A stretch of DNA of 64,000 bases from Paraburkholderia sp. BL23I1N1 (GCF_003610295.1 NZ_RAPV01000001.1:2232001-2296000), one strand, 5' to 3'; shown: positions 23,799-32,439, counted from the stretch's first letter. Program-made: numbers and translations. The notes: generated by a model not told the origin, from the letters alone.

Positions 23799-25394
23799 AT
23801 GGACATCTCAACGTCGGAGCCATCGCGGCGCGCTGTCACGCGCCGCGAATTTACGCTTATCATCGCGTCCTCATTTGGGGCATTGCTCGAATGGTACGAC
23901 TTCTATATCTATGCCGCCCTGGCGGGAACATTCAGTACGCTCTTTTTTCCCAGCGAAAATGAGACCACGGCCTTTCTGGCCAGTCTCGCGACATTCGGCG
24001 CGGGGTTCCTCGTGCGGCCGCTCGGCGCACTATTCTTTGGTCGGCTCGGTGACAGGATCGGCCGAAAATATACCTTCATGGCGACCATTGTCCTGATGGG
24101 TGTCGCTACAGTGGGTGTGGGGCTGCTTCCTTCGTTTGCAAAGATTGGCATGTTCGCGCCGCTGTTGCTCGTATGCCTAAGACTTCTGCAGGGTTTTGCG
24201 CTGGGTGGTGAAACGGGTGGGGCGGCTACCTATCTGGCTGAACATTCGCCAGCCAAGCGCCGGGGTTTGTATACCAGCTCGCTGCAAACGACTGCCACAC
24301 TGGGTTTGCTGGCATCCATCGGCGTTGTCAGCGCGAGCCGGTCCGCCATGGAGAGCGCATCGTTTCAGGATTGGGGCTGGCGGGTGCCGTTCCTGGTTTC
24401 ACTCGTGTTGCTGGTGATCTCTGTTTACCTGCGTACGAAGTTGGCCGAGTCACCCACATTCCAGAGTATGAAGCACGCGGGAAAACTGTCGAAATCTCCA
24501 ATCAGCGAAAGCTTCGGCAAGTGGGAAAACCTCAAGTACGTGCTGATCATGCTGTTCAGTACCGCGTCCGGTGTTGGCGTTGTGTTTGGAACCGGCCACT
24601 TCTACTCGATGTATTTCCTGCAAAACACGTTGAAGGTCGCGCCTAACACGGTGAACCTCTATCTGGCCATCGCCTTGGTATGCGTTTTTCCGTTCTACCT
24701 GATCTTCGGCTGGCTCTCGGACCGCATTGGGCGTAAGTGGATCATGATGGCAGCCTGCCTGTTGCTCGCCGCAACGACGCAGCCAATCTTTCACGCGTTG
24801 ACCCACTACGCGAATCCGAAGTTGGAGGCGTTCCAGAAAAGCTCGCCTGTCATCGTTCACGCAGATGACTGCCACTTTTCGCTGTTTGCCGCACCGAGAA
24901 CGGATTGCGACCGCATTCGTTCGTTCCTGAGTGCATCGGGCGTTTCATACCAGCAGATGCCATTGCAACCAAAGCAGTCGGCGGCCACCACGATTGGCAA
25001 CGTCACCGTGCACGGCAGCGATCGGCACGACCTGGAGAATGCGCTGCTGGCCGCTGGCTGGGTGCAGCATGCGGACCCGGCGCAGATCAATGCGCCTATG
25101 GTCATCTTCCTTATGTGGTTGCTGATTGTGTATCTCGCGATGGTCTACGGTCCGATGGCGGCGTTCATGGTTGAACTGTTCCCCGCCCGAATCCGCTACA
25201 CCTCGCTGTCACTTCCGTTCCATCTGGGATCCGGCTGGTTCGGCGGGATGTTGCCGTTCGTTGTTTCAGCCATGGCCGTTGCGAACGGAAACGTCTACTT
25301 CGGCCTGTGGTATCCGATTGCGATTGCAGTGCTCTCTCTAATAGTCGGTGTGCTTTTCGTTCCGGAAACGTTTCGCCGGGACATTTCCCAGTAG
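23799..25394 (+). CDS. MHS-family MFS transporter, probable picolinate (or related acid) uptake
   Basis: The 531-aa inner-membrane protein belongs to the metabolite:H+ symporter group of the major facilitator superfamily. Marks are SSFGALLEWYDFYIY at the start of TM1 and the loop motif GRLGDRIGRKYTF, repeated as GWLSDRIGRKW. A hydrophilic insertion of about 90 residues (about 355-445) with two Cys lies between C-terminal helices; similar insertions are known in part of this family. The start is taken at 23799 because AGGAG stands five bases before it; GTG starts further upstream are possible. Position after picF suggests uptake of picolinate, but substrate is not visible in the sequence. Confidence 0.85.
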   Translation: MDISTSEPSRRAVTRREFTLIIASSFGALLEWYDFYIYAALAGTFSTLFFPSENETTAFLASLATFGAGFLVRPLGALFFGRLGDRIGRKYTFMATIVLMGVATVGVGLLPSFAKIGMFAPLLLVCLRLLQGFALGGETGGAATYLAEHSPAKRRGLYTSSLQTTATLGLLASIGVVSASRSAMESASFQDWGWRVPFLVSLVLLVISVYLRTKLAESPTFQSMKHAGKLSKSPISESFGKWENLKYVLIMLFSTASGVGVVFGTGHFYSMYFLQNTLKVAPNTVNLYLAIALVCVFPFYLIFGWLSDRIGRKWIMMAACLLLAATTQPIFHALTHYANPKLEAFQKSSPVIVHADDCHFSLFAAPRTDCDRIRSFLSASGVSYQQMPLQPKQSAATTIGNVTVHGSDRHDLENALLAAGWVQHADPAQINAPMVIFLMWLLIVYLAMVYGPMAAFMVELFPARIRYTSLSLPFHLGSGWFGGMLPFVVSAMAVANGNVYFGLWYPIAIAVLSLIVGVLFVPETFRRDISQ

Positions 25395-25413
25395 TCCATA
25401 TTTCCCTATATAG

Positions 25414-25453
25414 CGAAGATTTTCCTTGTTGATTTTGGCAAAGGAAATCTTCG
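25414..25453. terminator. Long hairpin between transporter and porin genes
   Basis: cgaagattttcctt and aaggaaatcttcg pair with one bulged T over a 13-nt loop. It follows the transporter stop by 19 bp and lies 27 bp before the porin ATG. It could be a terminator without a T-run or part of the porin leader. Confidence 0.5.
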
Positions 25454-25479
25454 TACAATCTTGCATATAAGGTTTGGCG

Positions 25480-26571
25480 ATGAGAACTTCATGGGCCGTT
25501 GCTGCAACGGCGTGTACTCTTGCGGCTGCCATTCCGGCGCGCGCGCAATCTTCCGTGCAACTCTGGGGTGCGCTCGATGCGGGGGTCACAATGGTCATCA
25601 ATCAGAAGGGCGGGCACAACTACACGATGGACAACGGCATCGCGATGCCGAACCTGTGGGGCCTGCGCGGCACGGAAGATCTCGGCGGCGGTAACAAGGC
25701 AATATTTGAATTGATCGACCAGTTCAACCTCGGCACCGGCGCAATTTTTCCAACGAACGGCGGCGGACTATTTGGCCGTAACGCTTATGTGGGCGTGTCG
25801 AACGATCAGTACGGGAAACTGACGTTCGGCGAACAGTACGACTTCATGATTGACTCGTTGCTGCGCTTTGACAATTCGATCTACATCGCGGGGCTGTACG
25901 GTTTTCGCGAGGGACCATTTTCGGGACTTGGCATTCCGGGAAATTCGTCAGGGAACGCGAATTTCGACCGCATGTCGGGCACGGCTATCTCCAACTCGGT
26001 GAAATACACGACGCCAACGTACTATGGATTCTCGGCCGGTGCGCTTTACAGCTTTGGCGGTGTACCCGGTGCGATCGCGCAGAACGATGGTAAGAGCTTC
26101 GGCGCTAACTATGCTAACGGGCCTTTTTCGGCCGGTGTTGCATATACCTACCAACGATATGCGCAGCTTGCGAACGGCATGGCAGGGATACGAAATTTCG
26201 GGGCAGGGGCGGAGTATAAGTTCGGTCTGGCCGCGCTTAACGTCCTGTACACGAACACAAAAAACACGGCCAACAACGCAACCATCAACGTGTATCAGAT
26301 CGGTACGCACTACCAGATTACGCCGGCACTTTCGGTCGGTGGAGACTACGAATTGATGAAAGGCAATGCCGTGCTTGCCAGCGACAAGGCTAACCAGTTC
26401 TCAGTGGGTGTTCGATATGCATTGTCCAAACGCACGGTACTTTACACAGAAGCCGTGTATCAGAAGGTGAGTGGCGACAACAACCCGCAGGCGTGGATCA
26501 TGGCGGTGTCGAGCGCGTCGAGCAACGACAGGCAACTGCTGACGCGAGTGGGGATATTGCATCGGTTTTGA
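25480..26571 (+). CDS. Outer-membrane porin (porin_4 family)
   Basis: The 363-aa trimeric-type porin has a signal peptide (MRTSWAVAATACTLAAAIPARA) and the mature start QSSVQLWGALDAGV. Typical are LRGTEDLGGGNKAIFELIDQFN and a C-terminal phenylalanine (VGILHRF). It should let pathway substrate enter the periplasm. ATG 25480 is preferred over TTG 25474 since it starts the signal peptide. It lies directly downstream of the first transporter, suggesting a paired uptake route. Confidence 0.92.
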   Translation: MRTSWAVAATACTLAAAIPARAQSSVQLWGALDAGVTMVINQKGGHNYTMDNGIAMPNLWGLRGTEDLGGGNKAIFELIDQFNLGTGAIFPTNGGGLFGRNAYVGVSNDQYGKLTFGEQYDFMIDSLLRFDNSIYIAGLYGFREGPFSGLGIPGNSSGNANFDRMSGTAISNSVKYTTPTYYGFSAGALYSFGGVPGAIAQNDGKSFGANYANGPFSAGVAYTYQRYAQLANGMAGIRNFGAGAEYKFGLAALNVLYTNTKNTANNATINVYQIGTHYQITPALSVGGDYELMKGNAVLASDKANQFSVGVRYALSKRTVLYTEAVYQKVSGDNNPQAWIMAVSSASSNDRQLLTRVGILHRF

Positions 26572-26577
26572 GAGCGG

Positions 26578-26605
26578 AAATATGGCGTCCCAGGACGCCA
26601 TATTT
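26578..26605. terminator. Bidirectional terminator between porin and picR
   Basis: A perfect 13-bp stem aaatatggcgtcc / ggacgccatattt with a 2-nt spacer lies exactly between the porin stop and the convergent picR stop. A-rich and T-rich flanks on both sides fit a shared terminator. Confidence 0.85.
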
Positions 26606-27112
26606 TCAGTCAAAGTGTTTGAGCAATGTGCGGCCATACTGGTTGTTGCCTTCGACCAGTTGCATCATCATCCGGATGAATTCAATGCGTTCCTTGGCGT
26701 CCAAAGGAGCCAGAAATCGGACCTGAGCCTCGCGCATGCTCTCGTACATGTCGTTCATGACACGCCGCCCCTTGCTGCTGATATTGGCGATTTTCTGGCG
26801 TCCATCGGCGGGACTAGGCTCACGCTTGACAAGCCCCCGCTCTTCCAGGCGCCGGAGAACGTCGGCCATCGTCGTGCGGTCGACGCCGACTTCAGCGCAG
26901 AGTGAGGTCTGGTCAAGCCCAGGACGCTCGCTCAGCGTTGTGAGCAAGCCGTACTGAACCGGCGTAATCGCGAAGTCCTTGCAGCTTTCAAAGAACAGCG
27001 CGACGTGGATCTGGTTGAGGCGCCGGATCAGGAAGCCCGGACGCTGCCAGAGGTGACCGGTCTCAATCGCCGAATCCGAGACGGCAGTTTTTTTCTCCGT
27101 AACTGTGCCCAT
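26606..27112 (-). CDS. picR: MarR-family regulator (PicR)
   Basis: The 168-aa MarR protein has the winged helix at about 55-115 (TPVQYGLLTTLSERPGLDQTSLCAEVGVDRTTMADVLRRLEERGLVKREPSPADGRQ seen in short blocks) and flanking dimerisation helices. The start is put at ATG 27112 because AAGG lies six bases ahead; TTG 27127 and ATG 27118 are alternatives. In JQ135 PicR is a MarR-type repressor of pic genes. Here it faces the second transporter gene across a 413-bp region with one operator copy, and two more copies lie before the catabolic blocks, so it probably represses all three. Confidence 0.87.
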   Translation of the reverse strand: MGTVTEKKTAVSDSAIETGHLWQRPGFLIRRLNQIHVALFFESCKDFAITPVQYGLLTTLSERPGLDQTSLCAEVGVDRTTMADVLRRLEERGLVKREPSPADGRQKIANISSKGRRVMNDMYESMREAQVRFLAPLDAKERIEFIRMMMQLVEGNNQYGRTLLKHFD

Positions 27113-27525
27113 ATTCATCCTTTTCAAAGAGTGCCGTCATTCACGACAAGTGTAACTGCTGTCTAGCGCTGATAGTCGTTGGCGCTTGCGTCATGGTAGG
27201 CAGGCGTAGCGTGCGCAAGAGCGGCAGACACTCCGTCTGCGTTCCTTGACGTGATGCCCCTGGGGGAACCCCAGTTGCATTCCCGGTTTTTTCGGGATAA
27301 AAACCTATCTGTCAGTGCGCTGACGATTTTACCGCCAAGTTGGCAAACCGTCGCGGGTGGCAGAGATTGACCTGATTTTAAGAGTCAACTTAAGAGAAGC
27401 GTCACGCAAGTATTTGACCCGAGTATTCGTTGGTGTGCTAGTCATATACCCATATAGTCAGCATACTGATCAAATGGGTTGGCAGTTTTGCCAAGCGTCA
27501 ACTTTCATGTGTTTGGAGACAACGA
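27113..27525. promoter_or_regulatory. Divergent control region picR / transporter
   Basis: This 413-bp gap holds the picR promoter on the minus strand and the transporter promoter on the plus strand. A third operator copy TCAGCATACTGA lies at 27458-27469, 56 bp before the transporter ATG. A possible -35 TTGACC is at 27414-27419. A GC hairpin (tgggg/cccca, about 27271) precedes a cccg/cggg pair around a T6 run, a possible small terminator. Confidence 0.6.
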
Positions 27526-28851
27526 ATGAGTACTACCCCTGTACGATCGAATGAGGCTGCCCTAGGCGGGCAGTCGATGTCCTGGCGCGACATCAAGACG
27601 CTAGGGCTCGCCTCCCTGGGCGGCGCACTCGAATACTACGACTTCATCGTCGCCGTATTCTTCACGAAACTGCTCGCTACGGTGTTCTTTCCGCCGCACA
27701 CACCGGAATGGCTCGCCCAGCTCGAAGTGTTCTGTATTTTCGCCGCCGGCTACCTCGTTCGGCCGATCGGCGGCATCTTCTTCGCCCACTTCGGTGACCG
27801 GATTGGCCGCAAGAAGATGTTCGCGCTCAGCCTGTTCCTGATGGCGTTTCCCACGTTGCTGATTGGCCTGCTGCCCAGCTATGCGATGTTCGGCATGGCC
27901 GCGCCGTTGCTGTTTCTGCTGTGCCGCGTCCTTCAGGGTCTCTCCGTTGGCGGAGAAGTGCCGGGTGCCTGGATCTTCTGCTCGGAACACGTGCGCCGTG
28001 ACCGCGTGGGTCTCGCGTGCGGCCTGCTGATGTCGGGTCTTTGCACCGGCATCCTGCTCGGTGCGTTAAGCGCCAAATACCTGATGGGCAATCTCGATGC
28101 GGATAGCCTGAAGAGTTGGGGGTGGCGCGTACCGTTCATTGCCGGCGGCATCTTTGGGCTGATCTCCGTCTACCTGCGTCGCTACCTGCACGAAACGCCC
28201 GTCTTCGAGGCGCTGCGCGCCAAGCGTGCCGCCGACTCGCGTCTGCCGCTGTCGGTCGTGCTCAAACATCACCGTGGTGCGATCGTCGTATCGCTGCTGG
28301 CCACGTGGGTCTTTTCCGGCATCTTCGTACTGTATTTCCTGTACACGCCGACCTTCCTGCAGTCGCAGTTCCACTATGAAGCGAAAGCGGTCTTCACCAA
28401 CAACTCCTGGTCGATCCTAGGGCTGATTATCGGCAGTACGGTTGCAGGCTGGGCCGCAGACCGGATTGGCGGCGGTAACGCTTACGCGCTGGGCAGCATG
28501 GCGATGCTGGTTGTGACAGGCGCCTTCTACTTCGCTCTGACTTCGGGCAGTAGCGCGGTGTGGCCGCTCTATATCGCAGGCGGTTTCCTGATCGGGACCA
28601 TCACGCTCGGGCCGTACATCATCGTGAAAAGCTTCCCGCCTGAAGTCCGCTTCACGGGCTTTGCGCTGTCGTACAACACGGCCTACGCGATCTTCGGTGG
28701 CACCGCGCCGGCAGTGGCCTCGTACATGGTGGGTCGCCAGGGCATCGTCATGGCGCCCGCCTGGTATATCGCTGCACTCTGCGTACTCGGCGTCATCATT
28801 GGCCTCACCTGGCGCGCTCCAGTCCACGCCGACGTTGCATCCTCACATTGA
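27526..28851 (+). CDS. MHS-family MFS transporter, second copy
   Basis: The 441-aa inner-membrane protein has 12 predicted membrane segments. It shows GALEYYDFIVAVFF at TM1 and HFGDRIGRKKMF as the loop 2-3 motif, both marks of metabolite:H+ symporters. It lacks the insertion found in the transporter at 23.8 kb, so the two are distinct rather than recent duplicates. It is preceded by its own operator copy and should be controlled by PicR. A picolinate or hydroxypicolinate substrate is inferred from context only. Confidence 0.85.
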   Translation: MSTTPVRSNEAALGGQSMSWRDIKTLGLASLGGALEYYDFIVAVFFTKLLATVFFPPHTPEWLAQLEVFCIFAAGYLVRPIGGIFFAHFGDRIGRKKMFALSLFLMAFPTLLIGLLPSYAMFGMAAPLLFLLCRVLQGLSVGGEVPGAWIFCSEHVRRDRVGLACGLLMSGLCTGILLGALSAKYLMGNLDADSLKSWGWRVPFIAGGIFGLISVYLRRYLHETPVFEALRAKRAADSRLPLSVVLKHHRGAIVVSLLATWVFSGIFVLYFLYTPTFLQSQFHYEAKAVFTNNSWSILGLIIGSTVAGWAADRIGGGNAYALGSMAMLVVTGAFYFALTSGSSAVWPLYIAGGFLIGTITLGPYIIVKSFPPEVRFTGFALSYNTAYAIFGGTAPAVASYMVGRQGIVMAPAWYIAALCVLGVIIGLTWRAPVHADVASSH

Positions 28852-28947
28852 GATAGGGGCGGCATCGAGAGAGCGCACTGGCCATTCGATGCCTGAATGA
28901 CGCGCTGTCTTTGTCGCATCCTGTGGATTCCCACACAAGCCTTTATC

Positions 28948-29238
28948 ATGGACAGCGTCGACCTTGAAGTGTTGAAAAGCAGTGCGCAGTGGATTGAAGC
29001 AGGGCGCCGCGCGCTGCTTGTCACCGTGGTCAAGACTTGGGGATCATCGCCGCGGCCAGAGGGCGCGATGCTGTCCGTCCGTGAGGACGGGCAAGTAGTC
29101 GATTCGGAGTCAGGCGGGTGTATCGAAGACGATCTGATTGATCGTGTGCGCCGGCGTGGTATCGAACAAACTCGACCGGAAGCCGTGAAGTACGGAATCA
29201 CCGCAGATGAAGCACACCGGTCATCCATGAGCGGCTGA
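28948..29238 (+). pseudogene. XdhC/CoxI-type molybdenum-hydroxylase maturation protein, truncated
   Basis: The 96 codons encode only the N-terminal XdhC_CoxI domain (RALLVTVVKTWGSSPRPEGAMLSV... SGGCIEDDLIDRV...). After DEAHR the family continues with a glycine-rich FGLPCGG-type stretch and a C-terminal Rossmann domain; here the frame ends with SSMSG and the rest is absent. Family members are about 250-380 aa. XdhC proteins deliver sulphurated molybdenum cofactor to enzymes such as PicA, so this loss would have to be covered by a copy elsewhere. A start at ATG 28948 precedes the domain directly. Confidence 0.8.
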
Positions 29239-29303
29239 TTCTGTAATTGATTAAGAATTTTAAATATGTAGCACTACATTATAATATTATTTAAGGAATT
29301 GCC

Positions 29304-30455
29304 ATGAATTCATGCATTTTCGTCTGGCGGTCATCGGTTGCGCTGAGCGCACTCTCGCTGCTAGGAGCCACGGCTTGCAACGCTCAGGAGATCATCGTGA
29401 AAGTTGGCGTTGCAGCGCCAATGACAGGAGGTAACGCTGTGTACGGCAAGGACATCGAAGCCGGGGTGAAAATGGCCGTCGCGGAGGAAAATTCACACAA
29501 ACCGGTCATAGGTGGTGTGCCGGTTCGCTTCGAGGTTGAGTCGCAGGATGATCAGGCGGATCCACGTCTCGGTGTCCAGGTTGCCCAGCAACTCGTCGAT
29601 GACGGCGCGGTATTTGTGGTTGGTCACTTCAATTCAGGTACGACGTTGCCGGCATCGCAGATCTACGCCAAGGCTGGAATCCCTATGTTGACTCCATCGG
29701 CCACGAATCCCACGATCACACAGGCGGGGCTGAGCACGGTTTACCGCGTCATCGCGACGGATGCTCAAAATGCCGGCGCAGCGGGCGCTTACGCGGTGAA
29801 AGTCTCGAACGCCAAGCGGATTGCCGTTCTCGACGACCGGACGGCATTTGGGCAGGGTGAGGCCGACGAGTTCGTCAAGGCCGTTACCGCGAGCGGTGGG
29901 ACGGTCATCGACCGGGAATTTACCAACGATAAGGCAGTCGACTTCAGTTCCCAGCTCACTCATATAAAAAGTCTCAACGCAGACCTGATCTTTTGCGGCG
30001 TGCTTGATGCGCAGGCGGCGATGCTTGTCAAGCGCATGAAGCAACTGGGCATGAAGGCGCAATTTGTGGGCGGAGGGGGAGTCATGGATGCCGACTTCAT
30101 CAAGTTGGCAGGTACAGCGGCGGAAGGCGCCATGGCGTGGGAGTATGGGCATCCCATCGACACCCTTGCGCAGGGCAAAGCCTTCCAGACCAATTTCAAG
30201 AGAATGTACGGTGTCGATATGCTGTCGTACGCTCCGTTTGCATACGACGCTGCCACGCTCGCGATAAAGGCCATGCAGAAGGCCGATTCTGTCAAGCCGT
30301 CGGTCTTTAACACGTCAATCAAATCAACCGACTTCCAGGGCGTCACCGGAGAAATTCAGTTCGAGAAAAATGGTGACCTGAAGAACGCAAGCTCCACTTT
30401 ATATCGCGTCAAGGGTGACGCGTGGGTGCCAGTTACAAGCAGGCCAGGGGCGTAA
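29304..30455 (+). CDS. Periplasmic branched-chain-amino-acid-type ABC binding protein (LivK-like)
   Basis: The 383-aa protein has a signal peptide (about 1-28) and a type I periplasmic-binding fold: VKVGVAAPMTGGNAVYGKDIEAGVKMAV, VVGHFNSGTTLPAS and IPMLTPSATNPTIT are typical of the LivJ/LivK family. No ABC permease or ATPase genes lie nearby, so it would have to serve a transporter encoded elsewhere or act otherwise. Its place within the transposon hints at binding a pathway-related acid. The preceding 65 bp are very AT-rich and may hold the promoter. Confidence 0.88.
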   Translation: MNSCIFVWRSSVALSALSLLGATACNAQEIIVKVGVAAPMTGGNAVYGKDIEAGVKMAVAEENSHKPVIGGVPVRFEVESQDDQADPRLGVQVAQQLVDDGAVFVVGHFNSGTTLPASQIYAKAGIPMLTPSATNPTITQAGLSTVYRVIATDAQNAGAAGAYAVKVSNAKRIAVLDDRTAFGQGEADEFVKAVTASGGTVIDREFTNDKAVDFSSQLTHIKSLNADLIFCGVLDAQAAMLVKRMKQLGMKAQFVGGGGVMDADFIKLAGTAAEGAMAWEYGHPIDTLAQGKAFQTNFKRMYGVDMLSYAPFAYDAATLAIKAMQKADSVKPSVFNTSIKSTDFQGVTGEIQFEKNGDLKNASSTLYRVKGDAWVPVTSRPGA

Positions 30456-30584
30456 GGTATCCGCATAGGAAGCAGGATTCGGGACTCGTCCTGTTCGACT
30501 CTCGCTAGCGCTCCATCAGCAGTCCGGCGACTCGCCAGGTATCCGGCGCCTGCCTCTACGAAATTAGCTTTACATACCAGTCGA

Positions 30585-30606
30585 CGTGCCGACTTGTGTC
30601 GGCACG
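30585..30606. terminator. Hairpin between binding-protein and porin genes
   Basis: cgtgccgac / gtcggcacg form a perfect 9-bp stem with a 4-nt loop, 130 bp after the binding-protein stop. No T-run follows. It may be a terminator or a leader structure of the porin gene. Confidence 0.4.
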
Positions 30607-30684
30607 CTCGCAACGCCGATAGGCGTCACAATTTTCCATTGTAAAAAAAGCCGCTTAAATAATATTTTGACCTGGAGATCCTTG

Positions 30685-31845
30685 ATGAAAAAGCATGGCG
30701 TTGCCTTCGCCGCACTTCTTGCATTCGCGTCCCCCGTATTTGCGCAAAGTACTGTCACACTCTACGGATTGAATGACGAAGGCTTCAACTACACCAATAA
30801 CGCTAACGCGCAAGGCAAAGCTGCTTATCAACTCGAAAGCGGCTACGCGCAGGGTAGCCGATGGGGCCTGCGAGGATCGGAAGACCTCGGCGGCGGGTTG
30901 AAGGCCATATTCACTCTGGAAAATGGCTTCGATGTCAATTCCGGGAAGCTCGGGCAAGGCGGCCGGATGTTCGGCCGCCAGGCGTATGTAGGACTTGCAA
31001 GTGACAAGTTCGGCACGGTCACGTTCGGCCGGCAGTACGACTCTCTTGTTGACTATCTTGCTCAGACAACGGCAAACGGAAACTGGGGTGGCTATCTGCT
31101 TGCACATCCGTACGACAACGACAATACGGACAACTCGTTTCGCGTAAACAACACGGTGAAATACGCGAGTCCAGCATTCTCTGGCTTTCAGTTTGGTGGT
31201 ACGTACAGTTTCAGCAACGGTACAAACTTCGCCAACAACAGACAGTATAGTGTTGGCGCGCAGTATGCGAATGGTGGCCTGCTTATCGCTGCCGCATATC
31301 TGCAGGCAAATAATCCAGGACTTAACGCTGCGGGCGCAATAGCCACCGATGATGCGAACTTCCTGTCACAACGCCTCCGTGTGTTCGGTGGTGGCATCAA
31401 CTACACGTTCGGCAGCGCTACAGTGGGATTTGCTTACACAAACACAGTTGTCGACCAGCCGGCAGCTACCGGCACATCAGCGTATGTCGGTTCGATTACG
31501 CCGGTCAATGGCGGAACGCTCTCATCGCTTCGGTTCCGGAACTACGAAGTGAACGGCAAATATCAGCTCACGCCCGCGTTCTTCGTCGGGGCACAGTACG
31601 TCTATACGGCTGCCACCATGGACGCAACGTCCGGTAATGGCAAACCGAAATACCATACGGCCGGGCTCATGGCTGATTACAACGTCTCGAAGAGAACCGA
31701 TTTCTATCTTCAGGTTGCCTTTCAGAAGGTCGCTGGGGACAAGACTGGTACGGTGCTCGACAACGCCTACATTCCGGGCGCAGGCGGTGTTTCATCTAAT
31801 TCGAACCAGGTCGCGGTTCGTCTCGCAGTTCGTCACAAGTTTTAA
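30685..31845 (+). CDS. Outer-membrane porin (porin_4 family), second in transposon
   Basis: The 386-aa porin begins with a clear signal peptide (MKKHGVAFAALLAFASPVFA) and the mature start QSTVTLYGLNDEGFNY. LRGSEDLGGGLKAIFTLENGFD and the terminal AVRHKF are family marks. The upstream extension of the open frame is not native: CTGGAG lies eight bases before ATG 30685. It is the last intact gene before the right transposon remnant. Confidence 0.92.
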   Translation: MKKHGVAFAALLAFASPVFAQSTVTLYGLNDEGFNYTNNANAQGKAAYQLESGYAQGSRWGLRGSEDLGGGLKAIFTLENGFDVNSGKLGQGGRMFGRQAYVGLASDKFGTVTFGRQYDSLVDYLAQTTANGNWGGYLLAHPYDNDNTDNSFRVNNTVKYASPAFSGFQFGGTYSFSNGTNFANNRQYSVGAQYANGGLLIAAAYLQANNPGLNAAGAIATDDANFLSQRLRVFGGGINYTFGSATVGFAYTNTVVDQPAATGTSAYVGSITPVNGGTLSSLRFRNYEVNGKYQLTPAFFVGAQYVYTAATMDATSGNGKPKYHTAGLMADYNVSKRTDFYLQVAFQKVAGDKTGTVLDNAYIPGAGGVSSNSNQVAVRLAVRHKF

Positions 31846-31952
31846 GCGCTGCTAAGCGGTCAGGCCGCGATGATTAAAACTTCCCTGTCAGTGGCCAGGC
31901 GTGGACTTGGCGGCCGCAGTCCCCGCGATAGTCTGACGGGGAGGTTTCCAAG

Positions 31953-32260
31953 CGCCCGGTCGCGTTGTTCGTCGACGAAGCCCATGACCTGAACGGCAAT
32001 ACCCTGACGGGCTTGAAGCGCCTGATGGAACTGGTCGAGGACGGCGACGGGAGCCTGTCGGTGATACTGGCCGGTCACCCGAAACTGCGCAACGACTTGC
32101 GGAGCCGACCCTGACCCGTCACGGCTATCGCATCAAAGACCTCGTGAAGCAGTTCGACGCCAAACCGGCGGAAATCAAGGCGCTCTTCAGCAACTCACTG
32201 GACCCGGTGCGGACCGCGACGTTGCGAGACAAGATGCTCGCGGCCGGGCTGCCGATCTGA
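31953..32260 (+). pseudogene. Remnant of the transposition ATPase gene (right arm)
   Basis: Two blocks match the intact ATPase at 6851-7822. The first encodes RPVALFVDEAHDLNGNTLTGLKRLMELVEDGDGSLSVILAGHPKLRNDLR (in short pieces); the second encodes PTLTRHGYRIKDLVKQFDAKP... to LPI stop. The 5' half and the segment between the blocks are deleted. Base differences from the left copy are scattered, so this is a diverged second copy, inverted relative to the left one. Confidence 0.9.
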
Positions 32261-32433
32261 CTTTCGTCAGTTGCAGATAATGTGAGCACGCGACGATGGA
32301 ATGCAAGCACGCGCGGCTAAATGCAATCACAGTTGCAGATAATCCGAGCACGCGCGTTCCGTCGGTTGCAGTTAATCCGAGCAGGAAACTGCATCGATTG
32401 CAAGCACGGCCGGTTTCGAATGCAAGTCGCTCA
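32261..32433. repeat. Right transposon end with sub-repeats
   Basis: Inverted counterpart of 6677-6850, ending ...gaatgcaagtcgctca at 32433. The same boxes occur: gttgcagataatccgagca, gttgcagttaatccgagca and atgcaagcacg variants. Differences from the left end are scattered single bases. Confidence 0.8.
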
Positions 32434-32439
32434 CATAGT
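32434..32439. repeat. Target-site duplication, right copy (CATAGT)
   Basis: Direct repeat of 6671-6676 immediately outside the right end; the following bases (cgacgacgag) continue the cupin gene. Confidence 0.88.

Larger units (their letters stand above)
6677..32433. mobile_element. 25.76-kb compound transposon carrying the picolinate catabolic cluster
   Basis: Both termini read inward as TG(T)AGCGACTTGCATT-gaaaccgg-cgtgcttgcaat, in inverted orientation, and are flanked by the 6-bp direct repeat CATAGT. The left arm holds a complete resolvase, transposase and ATPase operon; the right arm holds only about 310 bp of the same ATPase gene with a 5' truncation and an internal deletion, followed by the same end. 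The interior carries the pic genes, transporters, porins and picR. The element interrupts a cupin gene whose halves rejoin in frame. I infer that the whole 25.8 kb inserted as one unit, since the duplication lies at the outermost ends. The left and right ends are similar but not identical, so the two copies diverged before this insertion. Confidence 0.9.

Noticed and set aside
24835..25105. Insertion in the first MFS transporter as a novel domain
   Set aside because: Comparable insertions are known, to my memory, in part of the MHS transporter family, so not treated as new.
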